Source: Alcanivorax hongdengensis A-11-3 | GTDB taxonomy: Bacteria > Pseudomonadota > Gammaproteobacteria > Pseudomonadales > Alcanivoracaceae | DNA: 64,000 nucleotides | Reading direction: 5' to 3' | Assembly: GCF_000300995.1 (NCBI RefSeq) | Contig: NZ_AMRJ01000010.1 | Coordinates: forward strand, 44,172 to 108,171 | In this document: positions 26,950 to 35,982 of the stretch, piece after piece | Layout: the number at the start of each line of letters is the position of its first letter | Numbering within the stretch: the stretch's first letter is position 1 | Made by a program: the position numbers and the translations under genes | Notes under the pieces: model-generated | What the model was told of the DNA's origin: nothing | The model's database searches: none | What the model saw: only the letters and a program-made list of their open reading frames with translations

Positions 26950-27594
26950 ATGGATGCAATCAGGCAGGTATTGATTGTGGAAGATCTGCCTGATGTGGCC
27001 GACTGGTTGCATTTACAGGTGACGCAGTTGTTGGCACCGCAAGCCATTGACCTGGCGGTCAGCCGGGAAGAAGGGCAAGAGAAAATTACTGGCAAGGACT
27101 ATGATCTGGCCTTGATCGACCTGGGGCTGCCCGATGGCAGTGGCATGGATCTGGTTCGTCCTTTTAAGGAAAAAAACCGCCATTCATTGTGTGTGGTAAC
27201 CACCATTTTTGATGATGCCGAGCATCTTTTCGGTTCACTGAGGGCAGGGGCTGACGGGTATCTTCTCAAGGATGATGTGGAGTCAGAATTCAGCCAGCAG
27301 TTATCCGGTATTCTGGCCGGAAGACCGCCACTTTCTTCATCGATAGCCCGTAAATTGCTGGAGCAGTTTCACCCCATTTTCGGTGAAAAGGAGGTGACAC
27401 TGACCCGCCGCGAAAAAGATATACTGACCCTGATCGCCAAGGGGTTAAGCGTTAAACATACCGCGGAAAAACTGGGTATTTCGCACTATACTGCCGCTAG
27501 CTACATGAAAGACATTTATGCCAAATTGCAGGTTAACAGCCGTGCCGAAGCGACCCTGAAGGCCATCCATATCGGACTGGTCAATCCTACCTGA
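26950..27594 (+). CDS. NarL/FixJ-type response regulator
   Basis: The 214-residue product has a receiver domain (about 1-125) with acidic pocket Glu11/Asp12 and phospho-acceptor Asp57 (LALIDLGLPDG), then a LuxR-type helix-turn-helix (about 150-212; LTRREKDILTLIAKGLSVKH, followed by an HYTAASYMKDIYAKL recognition helix). AGGAG lies 8 bases before the ATG. A possible -10 (TATATT, 26922-26927) precedes it. It is the likely target of the divergent histidine kinase, and likely regulates the flanking lipoprotein genes. Confidence 0.92.
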   Translation: MDAIRQVLIVEDLPDVADWLHLQVTQLLAPQAIDLAVSREEGQEKITGKDYDLALIDLGLPDGSGMDLVRPFKEKNRHSLCVVTTIFDDAEHLFGSLRAGADGYLLKDDVESEFSQQLSGILAGRPPLSSSIARKLLEQFHPIFGEKEVTLTRREKDILTLIAKGLSVKHTAEKLGISHYTAASYMKDIYAKLQVNSRAEATLKAIHIGLVNPT

Positions 27595-27617
27595 AAACGG
27601 CCCCTCCCCGGCCGATT

Positions 27618-27638
27618 CCCCCCCCCTTGTTTATGGGG
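27618..27638. promoter_or_regulatory. C/G-tract palindrome upstream of lipoprotein 3 (site 3)
   Basis: Nine C residues (27618-27626), TTGTTTAT, GGGG (27635-27638). It shares TGTTTATGGGG with site 1, and its centre is about 76 bp before the lipoprotein start at 27707, close to the 72 bp seen at site 1. The C9 tract is also a possible slippage site that could alter promoter spacing. Confidence 0.5.
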
Positions 27639-27706
27639 TGATGAAAAAATATCCCTGCTCTTATTCTGATGGAATCCATTTCAATCGATCAGCGTGGGGA
27701 AAGGGA

Positions 27707-30226
27707 ATGAGGCCAGTAAAAGGAACGTTAATCGTGGGGGCCGGACTGCTGAGCATCACGTTGGCAGTGGCCGGTTGTGGCGGAGATAGTGATGGCCGTG
27801 GTGGGACTGGTACGAGTGGCGACGGGCCTTCCGCGCCTTCCACTTCGACCCTGGCAGGCACCGCGGCAGTGGGTGCCGCAATCCAGGCGGGAACAGTCAC
27901 GGCAACATGTTCCGATGGCAGTGGTTTCACAGCCGCGGTCACCACGGGCAATGACGGTTCCTGGAGTGGCCAAATCGGCAATACGGCCTTGCCCTGCGTA
28001 TTGAGCGTTACCGGTGGGGCGCCGCCGGTCACCCTGCGTAGCTATGCGAGCCAGGCCGGGACCATCAACATCACACCGATCACTGATATGGTGCTGGCTC
28101 TGGCCACGGGCGTTGCGGACGGTAGCTGGGTGGCGACGCCGACCAGCTGGCCGAATGCCGGCGCCATCGCGTCTAGTCAGGCCGAGCTGCTGACCGCCAT
28201 GACCAATGCCGGCTTCGCGTTGCCTCCCGGTGGTCCTTTTACGACAGCCTTTAATATCGGCGATGCCTGGGACAGGGTGCTGGACGATATTCAGGACGCT
28301 ATCGATGGCGATGGCAGCGTGGCCGACTATGCCGCGCTGCTGGACCTGGTCAAAGACGGCAATCTCGATTCGTTCCCGGATGCGCCAGAGGAACCCCCCA
28401 CCGACCCGGAACTGCCCGCCAATCTGGATGTACTGACTGACTATGCCGGTACCTATACGGTTATCGGTAGTGGCAGTGGCGATCCGGGTTACTGTGGCAG
28501 TTGTGGCACGGCCAACCGGGATCATCTGCGTGGCACCGTGATCCTTTCCGCCCAGGGGGATATCGACTTCGATACGGGCATCACTTTTACGGCCGCTGAC
28601 ATCGTGGCCATTTACGATCGCAAAACCGTGGATACGGATCGTCGCGTGGCGGTGAACTATGGCCAATCCGACAGTGACGAGCGCATCCGCCTGTACCTCA
28701 ACGCGGATCTGCAGGTGATGGAAATCATTCATGACGATGGTCAGGGCACGATTACCCGAGCGCTCATCCAGCAGGATGTCACGGAGCCTGATCCGGAGCC
28801 CGGCGAGGAGCTTCTCGAGGGGCGAAATGGTGTAGCGGTGATGCATGAGGGGCATGTCTGGGCCATGGAACAGCCATTCATTGAAACCTTCATGGCTACC
28901 ACGGCAAAACGCCAGATTCGCGCCAACAACTATGATGCCAGCGGCACCATCCTGGATAGCACGCCATTTGCCGGCGAAGAACTGGTCTGGGCGCAGGTCA
29001 ATGTGGCACACGGTGCACTGGGCACACAGCTGTGTGGTGACGATACCGGCGTATCACTGATGACCATCAACACGGATGCCTCGCCGCCCGTACAGAAGAT
29101 CTGGACCGCCACGCAATGCGAGCTGGATGTGGGCTATCACTTCAGTAATGGCGCCACGGAAGGGCGACTCATCAGCGCCACGCTCGGCAACGACAAGGAT
29201 GCCGCACAGGTTAGCCTTGGCGGTGGTCAGTTCCGCATATACATTCATACCGGCAAGGAGGGCGAGGCTCCGGCGCTGACGGATGATATTCGCGATATCC
29301 TGGTGGTAGACAGCGGCACCCGGGAAATACGCTCAGGCTATTTTGTGGCGGGTAAGCCCCTGGAGGATGGTTCTCACCCGGACCATTACATTGATTTTGT
29401 GGCCTCTGCGGGAAGTTCCAACCCGGCGGTGGGCGACTATCTCTGTGGTGAATCCTCCGCGTCGGTGACGTTGCGAATGGGCTGGGTGACCACCTCGGGG
29501 CCACTGTTCAAATTCCAGACCGCGAATGGCGGCGCCTGCACCGTCAGCATTGAGCAAAGCGCGGGCCGCAAATACGTGGGCTCCTACAGCGCCACCCTGA
29601 AGGGGCCAAGCGCCAGCGCGTTTGGGTCCGGCCTGGCAGCGGGCGATACCGAGTTGCCGGAAGCCGAACGCACCCTGGTTGTGCATGGCAAGTTCCGCAA
29701 TTTCACGACCCAGACCTTCCACGCCGGCAACAACGGCGATGAAGGGCCACTGGGCAGTGACGCGCAGGGCATTACCCTGACCATTGATGATGGCAACACC
29801 CATTTTCAGGCCGGCGAGACGTTCCTGCTGACGTCAGAGCCGTCATCCAACGGCAATAATGGCTATTTTTATCGGTTGTTTGATGACCTGGAGGCCCCGA
29901 ATAATCAGCTACGCATGGTGTGGTCGGGTATTCCGCTGGCGGTGGGCAGCTATGCCTGTAATGACGACGTGGGGGGTCAGAAGCCGACCATGAGCCTGTC
30001 GACACCGGCGAACATACCCTACGGGGTGACGTACACTCAGTCCGGCTCGCAGAACCTGACGGAGGGGGCGTCGTGTACACTGAATGTGACCAGTGTGGCG
30101 GACGGTGTGGTGTCGGGGACGTACATGGCAACGCTGGTGGCACGGAATATAGCGCCGGTACTGCCCGGCAATGACGGCACGATTTCCGTCTCCGGTGAGT
30201 TCCGTTATGCCAATCAGGCTCTCTGA
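27707..30226 (+). CDS. Large lipoprotein 3 of the two-component locus, paralogue of lipoprotein 1
   Basis: The 839-residue product begins MRPVKGTLIV with lipobox VAGC (Cys24). The start at 27707 is chosen because GGGGAAAGGGA precedes it and the signal peptide begins there. The order is Gly/Ser linker, Ig-like beta domain (about 47-125, GTAAVGAAIQAGTVTATCSD), the 120-residue domain shared with lipoprotein 1 (about 237-357), then a unique middle part. Two C-terminal repeats follow (each with a VG-D/S-Y-x-C start, an AC/SC-T core and a GxFR end, finishing at GKFRN and GEFRY). It follows the response regulator on the same strand but with its own promoter-like region. No known family is recognised. 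Confidence 0.82.
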   Translation: MRPVKGTLIVGAGLLSITLAVAGCGGDSDGRGGTGTSGDGPSAPSTSTLAGTAAVGAAIQAGTVTATCSDGSGFTAAVTTGNDGSWSGQIGNTALPCVLSVTGGAPPVTLRSYASQAGTINITPITDMVLALATGVADGSWVATPTSWPNAGAIASSQAELLTAMTNAGFALPPGGPFTTAFNIGDAWDRVLDDIQDAIDGDGSVADYAALLDLVKDGNLDSFPDAPEEPPTDPELPANLDVLTDYAGTYTVIGSGSGDPGYCGSCGTANRDHLRGTVILSAQGDIDFDTGITFTAADIVAIYDRKTVDTDRRVAVNYGQSDSDERIRLYLNADLQVMEIIHDDGQGTITRALIQQDVTEPDPEPGEELLEGRNGVAVMHEGHVWAMEQPFIETFMATTAKRQIRANNYDASGTILDSTPFAGEELVWAQVNVAHGALGTQLCGDDTGVSLMTINTDASPPVQKIWTATQCELDVGYHFSNGATEGRLISATLGNDKDAAQVSLGGGQFRIYIHTGKEGEAPALTDDIRDILVVDSGTREIRSGYFVAGKPLEDGSHPDHYIDFVASAGSSNPAVGDYLCGESSASVTLRMGWVTTSGPLFKFQTANGGACTVSIEQSAGRKYVGSYSATLKGPSASAFGSGLAAGDTELPEAERTLVVHGKFRNFTTQTFHAGNNGDEGPLGSDAQGITLTIDDGNTHFQAGETFLLTSEPSSNGNNGYFYRLFDDLEAPNNQLRMVWSGIPLAVGSYACNDDVGGQKPTMSLSTPANIPYGVTYTQSGSQNLTEGASCTLNVTSVADGVVSGTYMATLVARNIAPVLPGNDGTISVSGEFRYANQAL

Positions 30227-30245
30227 GCTTGGCTGAGGGTCGATA

Positions 30246-30276
30246 ACACCGGGCAGCGTCGCTGCCCGGTGTTTTT
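30246..30276. terminator. Terminator after lipoprotein 3
   Basis: ACACCGGGCAGC (30246-30257), GTC, GCTGCCCGGTGT (30261-30272), then TTTT. It separates the lipoprotein gene from the convergent HMG-CoA-lyase-like gene. Confidence 0.88.
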
Positions 30277-30285
30277 ATTGGTGCA

Positions 30286-31221
30286 TTACCACAGACAGGG
30301 CGTCTTGCCCTGTTTCTCCTGGGAGGCCATCCAGTCAAGAATGCGCCCGCCCAGCGGTCGTTGGGTGGCCTGCTGGGCCAGGGCCACGGCGGCGCGCAGT
30401 TTTTCCACATCAATCCCGGTTTTCAGGCCGGCACTTTCCAGCAAATAGACCAGATCCTCGGTGGCCATGTTGCCGGTGGCGCCGGGCGCGAACGGGCAAC
30501 CGCCCAGCCCGCCCACGGAGGCATCAAAACGACGCACGCCCAGGTCCGCGGCGGCCCAGGCCATGGCGGCGGCCAGCCCGCGGGTATCGTGCAGGTGCAC
30601 GTAGAACCGTTCGGCACCGAATTCGCGGATCAGCGGTGCCATGATGTCTTTCATTTGCTGCGGGTTGCCGGCACCGATGGTATCGGCAATGGCGACCTCG
30701 TCGGAGCCGGCGGCAATCATGCGCTCGGTGAGCTGCTGGGGCAGGGTCACCGGCACCGGGCCGTCGTAGGGGCAGGCAAAGGCGCCGGAAATATAGGTAC
30801 GGGTAGCCAGGCCGTCGGCCCGGGCGGCGGCGATGATGACCTCGCAGCTCTGCGCCGCCTGTTCCAGGCTCATACGCAGGTTGCGCTGGTTGAACGAGTC
30901 GGTGGTGGACAGTACCAGTGCCACGGTTGGGTAGCCCGCGTCCCGGGCCAGCTGGTAGCCCTTCAGGTTGGGCACCAGGGCCGTGTAGTGTAGAGGGAAA
31001 TGCAGGTCCTCGCCCCGGGGCAGCAGCGGCGTCAGGGCGGCGGCATCGGCCATCTGCGGGATCGCCTTGGGGCTGACGAAGCTCACCGGCTCGATATAAC
31101 GCAGGCCCGCGTCCACCAACAGCTGTGCCAGCTGTGCCTTGGTGGCGGTGTCCACGGTCACCGGCTGGTTTTGCAGGCCGTCGCGCAGCCCTACCTCGTT
31201 GATGATTGCCTGGTCTGTCAT
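30286..31221 (-). CDS. mvaB: Hydroxymethylglutaryl-CoA lyase
   Basis: TIM-barrel lyase that splits HMG-CoA into acetoacetate and acetyl-CoA at the end of leucine (and acyclic terpene) breakdown. Family motifs: EVGLRDGLQNQ near the N-terminus with the catalytic Arg and Asp, metal-binding HLHDTRGLA, and signature SVGGLGGCPFAPGATGN with the catalytic Cys. The 311-residue length is normal. The start at 31221 (MTDQAIINEV) matches the family start. No other leucine-pathway genes sit beside it except an acyl-CoA dehydrogenase at 34795. Confidence 0.92.
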   Translation of the reverse strand: MTDQAIINEVGLRDGLQNQPVTVDTATKAQLAQLLVDAGLRYIEPVSFVSPKAIPQMADAAALTPLLPRGEDLHFPLHYTALVPNLKGYQLARDAGYPTVALVLSTTDSFNQRNLRMSLEQAAQSCEVIIAAARADGLATRTYISGAFACPYDGPVPVTLPQQLTERMIAAGSDEVAIADTIGAGNPQQMKDIMAPLIREFGAERFYVHLHDTRGLAAAMAWAAADLGVRRFDASVGGLGGCPFAPGATGNMATEDLVYLLESAGLKTGIDVEKLRAAVALAQQATQRPLGGRILDWMASQEKQGKTPCLW

Positions 31222-31396
31222 ATCGCTTGCCGCACTGCCTGTTGGGGGCTGCAAGTGTGCCACCGCCGGCGCGCAGCTGCACGCCGGGCTGACAAGTGGC
31301 CAGAACTGACAAGTTCTTGGTGGTTTCGGTTTTCAGTTCTCAGGCCCGCTGTGGCATCAATGGCGGCAGCATAGAAACAATAATCAGGAGCCCGCC

Positions 31397-32041
31397 ATGA
31401 GCAGCCTGCCCCCCTGCGCCATGCTCAAGCATGTGCATCACAGCGCCTACCGCTGTCGCGATGCGGAACAGACCCGCTGGTTCTACGAGGACGTGCTGGG
31501 CCTGCCGCTGACCCTGGCCATGGTGTTCGACGAGGAGCCGGGCACCGGTCGCAAGATCGACTACATGCACCTGTTCTTCAGGATGGGGGACGACAACTTC
31601 ATCGCCTTCTTCGATGCTCCGGAGGGGGCCGACGAGATGATGTTCCGCCCGCGCAGCGCCTTCGACCTGCACCTGGCCTTCGAGGTGGATACCCGCGAGG
31701 AACTCAAGGACTGGCGGCGGCGCATCAACCAGGCCGGCCGGCCCTGTTTCGGGCCCATCGACCACGATTTCATTCATTCCATCTATTTCTTCGATCCCAA
31801 TGGCATCCCGCTGGAAATCACCATCAAGGATGCCAACTACGATGCCGTGGTTGCCGAGGACGCCGCCAACGCCCATGAAGTTCTGCAAGCGTGGACACAA
31901 AAGACCCGGGCCATGAAGGAGCAGGCCTTCGGCAAACAGGCGCTGGACATGCGTGGCCTGGATATGAGCAAGACCGATTTCTCCGGGGTGAAGGCGGCCA
32001 TGGACAAGGGCACACAAGACGCATCGAAAAAGGACGCCTGA
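31397..32041 (+). CDS. VOC (glyoxalase/dioxygenase-like) family protein
   Basis: The 214-residue product has the vicinal-oxygen-chelate beta-alpha-beta-beta-beta fold: HHSAYRCRDAEQTRWFYEDV in the first module and YFFDPNGIPLEIT in the second, with His and Glu residues placed to bind a metal. A C-terminal helical tail of about 60 residues follows. The substrate is unknown. The next gene starts two bases after its stop, so the two form an operon. Confidence 0.85.
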   Translation: MSSLPPCAMLKHVHHSAYRCRDAEQTRWFYEDVLGLPLTLAMVFDEEPGTGRKIDYMHLFFRMGDDNFIAFFDAPEGADEMMFRPRSAFDLHLAFEVDTREELKDWRRRINQAGRPCFGPIDHDFIHSIYFFDPNGIPLEITIKDANYDAVVAEDAANAHEVLQAWTQKTRAMKEQAFGKQALDMRGLDMSKTDFSGVKAAMDKGTQDASKKDA

Positions 32042-32043
32042 GC

Positions 32044-33207
32044 ATGAGCAAGCATTACCACCGCACCCCGCACCTGATTACCTTCACCGAGACGTCCAGC
32101 TTCAAGGACACCTATGCCGGCCCCATGGATCTGGTGGCCCTGGAGGCGCATCTGCTGACGCCGAAAGCCGGCCCGGGCAAGACCGTGGTGATCTTCATGC
32201 ACCCGGTGGGGGGCGGTGCCTACCTGCCCATGGTGTCGGCGCTGGCCAGGGCCGGGCTGTCGGTTATTTACTGCAACAGCCGCTATCGCGGCGCCGACAG
32301 TGCCCTGTTGATGGAAAAAGTGGTCGCTGACCTGGGTGCCTGTGTGCGTTATGCAAAAGAAAAGCTGGGCTTCGAGAGGGTGGTGCTGGGCGGCTGGTCC
32401 GGCGGTGGTTCACTGAGCCTGATGTATCAGGCGGAGGCAGAAGATCCGCAGATCACCGAGACCCCGGCGGGCGATCCCTATGACCTGGTATCGCAAAAGC
32501 TGATCCCGGCGGACGGCATCATGCTGCTGGCCGCCCATGTGTCCCGGGCCATCACCATGACCGAGTGGCTGGACCCGTCCGTGAGGGACGAAAACAACCC
32601 GGACGACCGCGATCCGGCGCTGGATATCTACCATCCCGATTGCCCCAATCAGCCCCCCTACAGCGACGCCTTCGTGGCCCGTTTCCGCCAGGCCCAGATC
32701 GATCGCAACCGTCGTATCACCGCCTGGGTAAAGGACAAGCTAGGGGACTTCCGGCGACGGGGGCTGGCCAATGAGGAGTTCGGCTTTGTGGTGCACCGCA
32801 CCATGTGTGACGTGCGCTGGCTGGACCCGACCCAGGATGCCAACGGGCGCCCGCCGGGCACCTGTTATCTGGGCGATCCGCAAACCGTCAACAATGGTCC
32901 GGTGGCCCTGGCGCGCTTCAATACCCTGCGAGGCTGGCTCAGCCAGTGGAGCTATGACGACTCCCGTGCCAATGGCCCGGCCTGTGCCGCGCGTATCACC
33001 GTGCCGGCGCTGGTGATCGGCAATACCGCCGACAATGCCTGCACCCCCAGCCATACCGAGCGTCTCTATCAGGCCTTCGCCCCGGGCCAGGCCCGGCGGG
33101 TGGATATCGCCGGCGCCAACCACTACTACTTCGGCCAGAACGACAAGCTGGCCCAGGCCGTGGAGCACTGCCGTCAGTGGCTGGAGGACCAGGGGTTGCT
33201 GGCCTGA
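32044..33207 (+). CDS. Alpha/beta-hydrolase family protein
   Basis: The 387-residue product has a nucleophile elbow GWSGGGS, an HPVGGGAYL oxyanion region and a late His in GANHYYF. Middle residues (about 140-290) form a large insert or cap. The start at 32044 is nearly coupled to the VOC gene. Substrate is not predictable; pairing with a VOC protein suggests ring-cleavage or ester hydrolysis chemistry, as an inference. Confidence 0.82.
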   Translation: MSKHYHRTPHLITFTETSSFKDTYAGPMDLVALEAHLLTPKAGPGKTVVIFMHPVGGGAYLPMVSALARAGLSVIYCNSRYRGADSALLMEKVVADLGACVRYAKEKLGFERVVLGGWSGGGSLSLMYQAEAEDPQITETPAGDPYDLVSQKLIPADGIMLLAAHVSRAITMTEWLDPSVRDENNPDDRDPALDIYHPDCPNQPPYSDAFVARFRQAQIDRNRRITAWVKDKLGDFRRRGLANEEFGFVVHRTMCDVRWLDPTQDANGRPPGTCYLGDPQTVNNGPVALARFNTLRGWLSQWSYDDSRANGPACAARITVPALVIGNTADNACTPSHTERLYQAFAPGQARRVDIAGANHYYFGQNDKLAQAVEHCRQWLEDQGLLA

Positions 33208-33296
33208 AAGCGGTTGCGCCGCACCAGCGGATACCGGAGAGTCTGGACTTTGCCAATAACAACAGGGGCGACGCCGTCGCCTGACAGGAGCAACAC

Positions 33297-34151
33297 ATGG
33301 GGCTGATCATCGCGCTGCTGGTGCTGGCGGCGCTGGCCGTACTGGGGCTGACACTGACCTTCTATATCTGCTGGTGGTATGACCGGCGCAATTTCCCGGA
33401 GCAGGCCGAACTGCCCGGTGACCGGCCCATCAGCGTGCTGCGCGCCGGCGTGGCGGTGCTGTGGGAATGGCTGTGCCTGAGTTTGCTGCTGGCCAGCTAC
33501 CCGCTGCGTTTGCTCCACGATGCCTCGCCGGTGCGCTCTCGCCACCATGGTGAGCGGCCGGTGATCCTGGTGCATGGCTACGGCGGCAACAGCGCCAACT
33601 TCCTGCTGATGCAATGGCGTCTGCGCCGGCGCGGCTGGGCCAATGTCTACTCGGTGAGCTACACCCCGCCGCATATCAATGCCCGCAAACTGGCCGCCCA
33701 GGTGAAAAACCATGTGGAGCACATTCTGTCGGTGACCGGTGCTGACCAGGCCAACGTGGTTTGCCATTCCATGGGCGGCCCGCTGATCCGCTATGCGCTC
33801 AAGAATCTGGAACTGGAGGGCAAGGTGGCCAAGGTCATCACCCTGGGCAGCCCCCATCAGGGCTCCCGGGTGGCGGCGCTGTTCCCGCCCATGGGCGCGG
33901 CCGCCCAGCTGCGCTACCAGAGCCCCTTCATCACCGAGCTGGCAGAGGGCGGTAGCTGCCCCGGCGGCGCCCGTTACTACTCCATCTTCTCCAACATGGA
34001 CAACTTCGTCCTGCCGGTGTCCACCGCCGTGCTGCAGGGCGCCGAGGAGAATATCCAGGTGCCGTACCTGGGCCATTGCGCCCTGTTGTACAGCCACACC
34101 GTGCTTGAGCACGTGGAGCGTTGCCTTCTGGCGGGCCCGAGGGAGTCTTGA
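33297..34151 (+). CDS. Membrane-anchored lipase-like alpha/beta hydrolase
   Basis: The 284-residue product has an N-terminal hydrophobic helix (3-25) and a second hydrophobic segment (about 48-70), so it is probably inner-membrane anchored. The lipase motifs are HGYGG (93-97, oxyanion) and CHSMGG (nucleophile Ser158). A late GHCALLYS supplies a possible catalytic His. GGAGCAAC precedes the start. It resembles bacterial triacylglycerol lipases, which fits lipid storage and turnover in alkane degraders. Confidence 0.85.
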   Translation: MGLIIALLVLAALAVLGLTLTFYICWWYDRRNFPEQAELPGDRPISVLRAGVAVLWEWLCLSLLLASYPLRLLHDASPVRSRHHGERPVILVHGYGGNSANFLLMQWRLRRRGWANVYSVSYTPPHINARKLAAQVKNHVEHILSVTGADQANVVCHSMGGPLIRYALKNLELEGKVAKVITLGSPHQGSRVAALFPPMGAAAQLRYQSPFITELAEGGSCPGGARYYSIFSNMDNFVLPVSTAVLQGAEENIQVPYLGHCALLYSHTVLEHVERCLLAGPRES

Positions 34152-34239
34152 TCCGCAGCAAGGTTGCGCGGTGACGCCGGTGGCATCATGGTGGACGTGT
34201 TGATCAAGGATCTGTTCATCAGGAAGTAAGGAGACCACC

Positions 34240-34686
34240 ATGAGCGAACACGGCGCCACCGTGGCCTGGCATCTGGGCCCGGATGAAAACTTCGAATACG
34301 AAACGTTCAAACGCGACCACGAATGGACCTTTGCCGGCGGGGAGGTGGTGCAGGCGTCGGCCTCGCCGGACTTCTTCGGCTGTGCCAATCGGGTCAACCC
34401 GGACGAGGCGGTGATCGCTGCCACCTCAAGCTGCCACATGCTCACCTTCCTGGCCATTGCCGCCAAGCAGAAACACAAGGTGCTCAGCTACATCGACCAG
34501 CCCCGTGGCACCGTGGAGAAGAACCGCGACGGCCGCATGGCCATCACCCGCATCGAGCTGCGCCCGCGGGTGGTCTTCGACGAAGATCTCTCCGACGAGG
34601 CCATCGAGCGCATGCACGCCAGTGCCCACCGCAACTGCTTCGTGGCCAACTCGTTGATGGCCGATATCACCATCCACCCGGCCTGA
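34240..34686 (+). CDS. OsmC family peroxide-reducing protein
   Basis: The 148-residue product belongs to the OsmC/Ohr fold, which reduces organic hydroperoxides using two cysteines. Cys65 (ATSSCHMLTFLA) and Cys133 (HRNCFVANS) are at the expected places. GGAGACCACC provides the ribosome site. Closest group appears to be the YhfA/OsmC-like subfamily rather than Ohr itself, a judgement from motif pattern only. Confidence 0.88.
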   Translation: MSEHGATVAWHLGPDENFEYETFKRDHEWTFAGGEVVQASASPDFFGCANRVNPDEAVIAATSSCHMLTFLAIAAKQKHKVLSYIDQPRGTVEKNRDGRMAITRIELRPRVVFDEDLSDEAIERMHASAHRNCFVANSLMADITIHPA

Positions 34687-34794
34687 CGGCGACCGGGCGG
34701 TCACTCGGGGTTGATGTTGGCATCACCCCGAGTGGCTAGAATGTTGGCCATTGTGCGCCCACCGGCGCGTTCAGGAACCAACAGGAAAGCCGTC

Positions 34795-35934
34795 ATGCTT
34801 GATCAGAACGAAATTGAACTGTTCCGCGATAACGTCAAGAAATTCCTCGAAAACGAAGTGGCTCCCCATTACGACCAGTGGGAAAAGGCCGAGAAGTTTC
34901 CCCGCGAGCTGTGGAACAAGCTCGGCGAAGCCGGCCTGCTGTGTGTGGACGTGCCGGAAGAATACGGCGGCTTCGGCGCCACCTTCCGCCTGTCTGCGGT
35001 CATCGTCGAAGAAGCCTCCCGCGCCGGTTTCGGTGCCCTGGCCTCCAACATTTCCGTGCACTCCGACATCGTTGCCCCTTACATCCTGCACCTGGGCAGT
35101 GAGGAGCAGAAGCAGGCCTGGTTGCCGAAGATGGTCACCGGTGAAGCCGTGGGCGCCATCGGCATGACCGAGCCGGGTGCCGGCTCCGACCTGCAGGGCA
35201 TGAAAACCCGTGCCGACAAGGACGGTGACGGCTACAAGATCAACGGCCAGAAAACCTTCATCACCAACGGCCAGCACTGCGACGTGATCGTGCTTGCCAC
35301 CAAGACCGACCCCAACGCCGGCTCCAAAGGCATGAGCCTGTTCACCGTGGACTGCAGCCTGCCGGGCTTCTCCCGCGGCCGTAACCTGGAGAAGATGGGC
35401 CACCACGCGGCGGACACCTCCGAGCTGTTCTTCGAAGACGTGGCCGTGGGCGCCGACCAGATACTCGGCGGTGAAGGCAAAGGCTTTGCCAACCTGATGA
35501 ACGAACTGCCCCGCGAACGCCTGATCCTGGCCCTGGGCGCCGTGGCTGCCTGTGAAGGCATGATCGAGCGCACCATCGAATACACCCAGGAGCGCATGGC
35601 TTTCGGCCAGTCGATCAGCAAATTCCAGAACACCCGCTACGTGCTGGCGGACCTGCACGCCCAGGTGGCCGTCAACAAGGCCTTCTGCAGCCAGTGCACC
35701 GACCAGTATGACCGTGGCGAACTGAGCACCACCAACGCTTCCATCGCCAAGCTCACCACCACCGAGCTGCAGGGCGTGGTGGCCGACAAGTGCCTGCAAC
35801 TGCACGGTGGTTACGGCTACATGCAGGAATACGCCATCTCCCGCGACTACGTGGATGCCCGCATCCAGCGTATCTACGGCGGCACCAGCGAGATCATGAA
35901 GGAAATCATCGCCCGCGATATCCTCGGCCGATAA
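34795..35934 (+). CDS. Acyl-CoA dehydrogenase
   Basis: FAD enzyme for the first step of acyl-CoA beta-oxidation or branched-chain breakdown. The 379-residue product has TEPGAGSD (125-132), ITNG flavin contacts, HGGYGYMQEY and the C-terminal IYGGTSEIMKEIIARDILGR. The residue equal to Glu376 of MCAD is Gly here (YGGT), so the base is probably Glu241 in PRERLILA, as in long-chain and isovaleryl-CoA dehydrogenases. The ATG at 34795 has AGGAAA upstream. It is monocistronic with a strong terminator. Confidence 0.92.
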   Translation: MLDQNEIELFRDNVKKFLENEVAPHYDQWEKAEKFPRELWNKLGEAGLLCVDVPEEYGGFGATFRLSAVIVEEASRAGFGALASNISVHSDIVAPYILHLGSEEQKQAWLPKMVTGEAVGAIGMTEPGAGSDLQGMKTRADKDGDGYKINGQKTFITNGQHCDVIVLATKTDPNAGSKGMSLFTVDCSLPGFSRGRNLEKMGHHAADTSELFFEDVAVGADQILGGEGKGFANLMNELPRERLILALGAVAACEGMIERTIEYTQERMAFGQSISKFQNTRYVLADLHAQVAVNKAFCSQCTDQYDRGELSTTNASIAKLTTTELQGVVADKCLQLHGGYGYMQEYAISRDYVDARIQRIYGGTSEIMKEIIARDILGR

Positions 35935-35953
35935 TCCTTCCGGATTTGCGAAT

Positions 35954-35982
35954 AAAAAACGCGGCTTCGGCCGCGTTTTTTT
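35954..35982 (+). terminator. Terminator after the acyl-CoA dehydrogenase gene
   Basis: AAAAAACGCGGC, loop TTCG (35966-35969), GCCGCGTTTTTTT: a GC stem capped by a TTCG tetraloop with a T-run. Confidence 0.93.
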
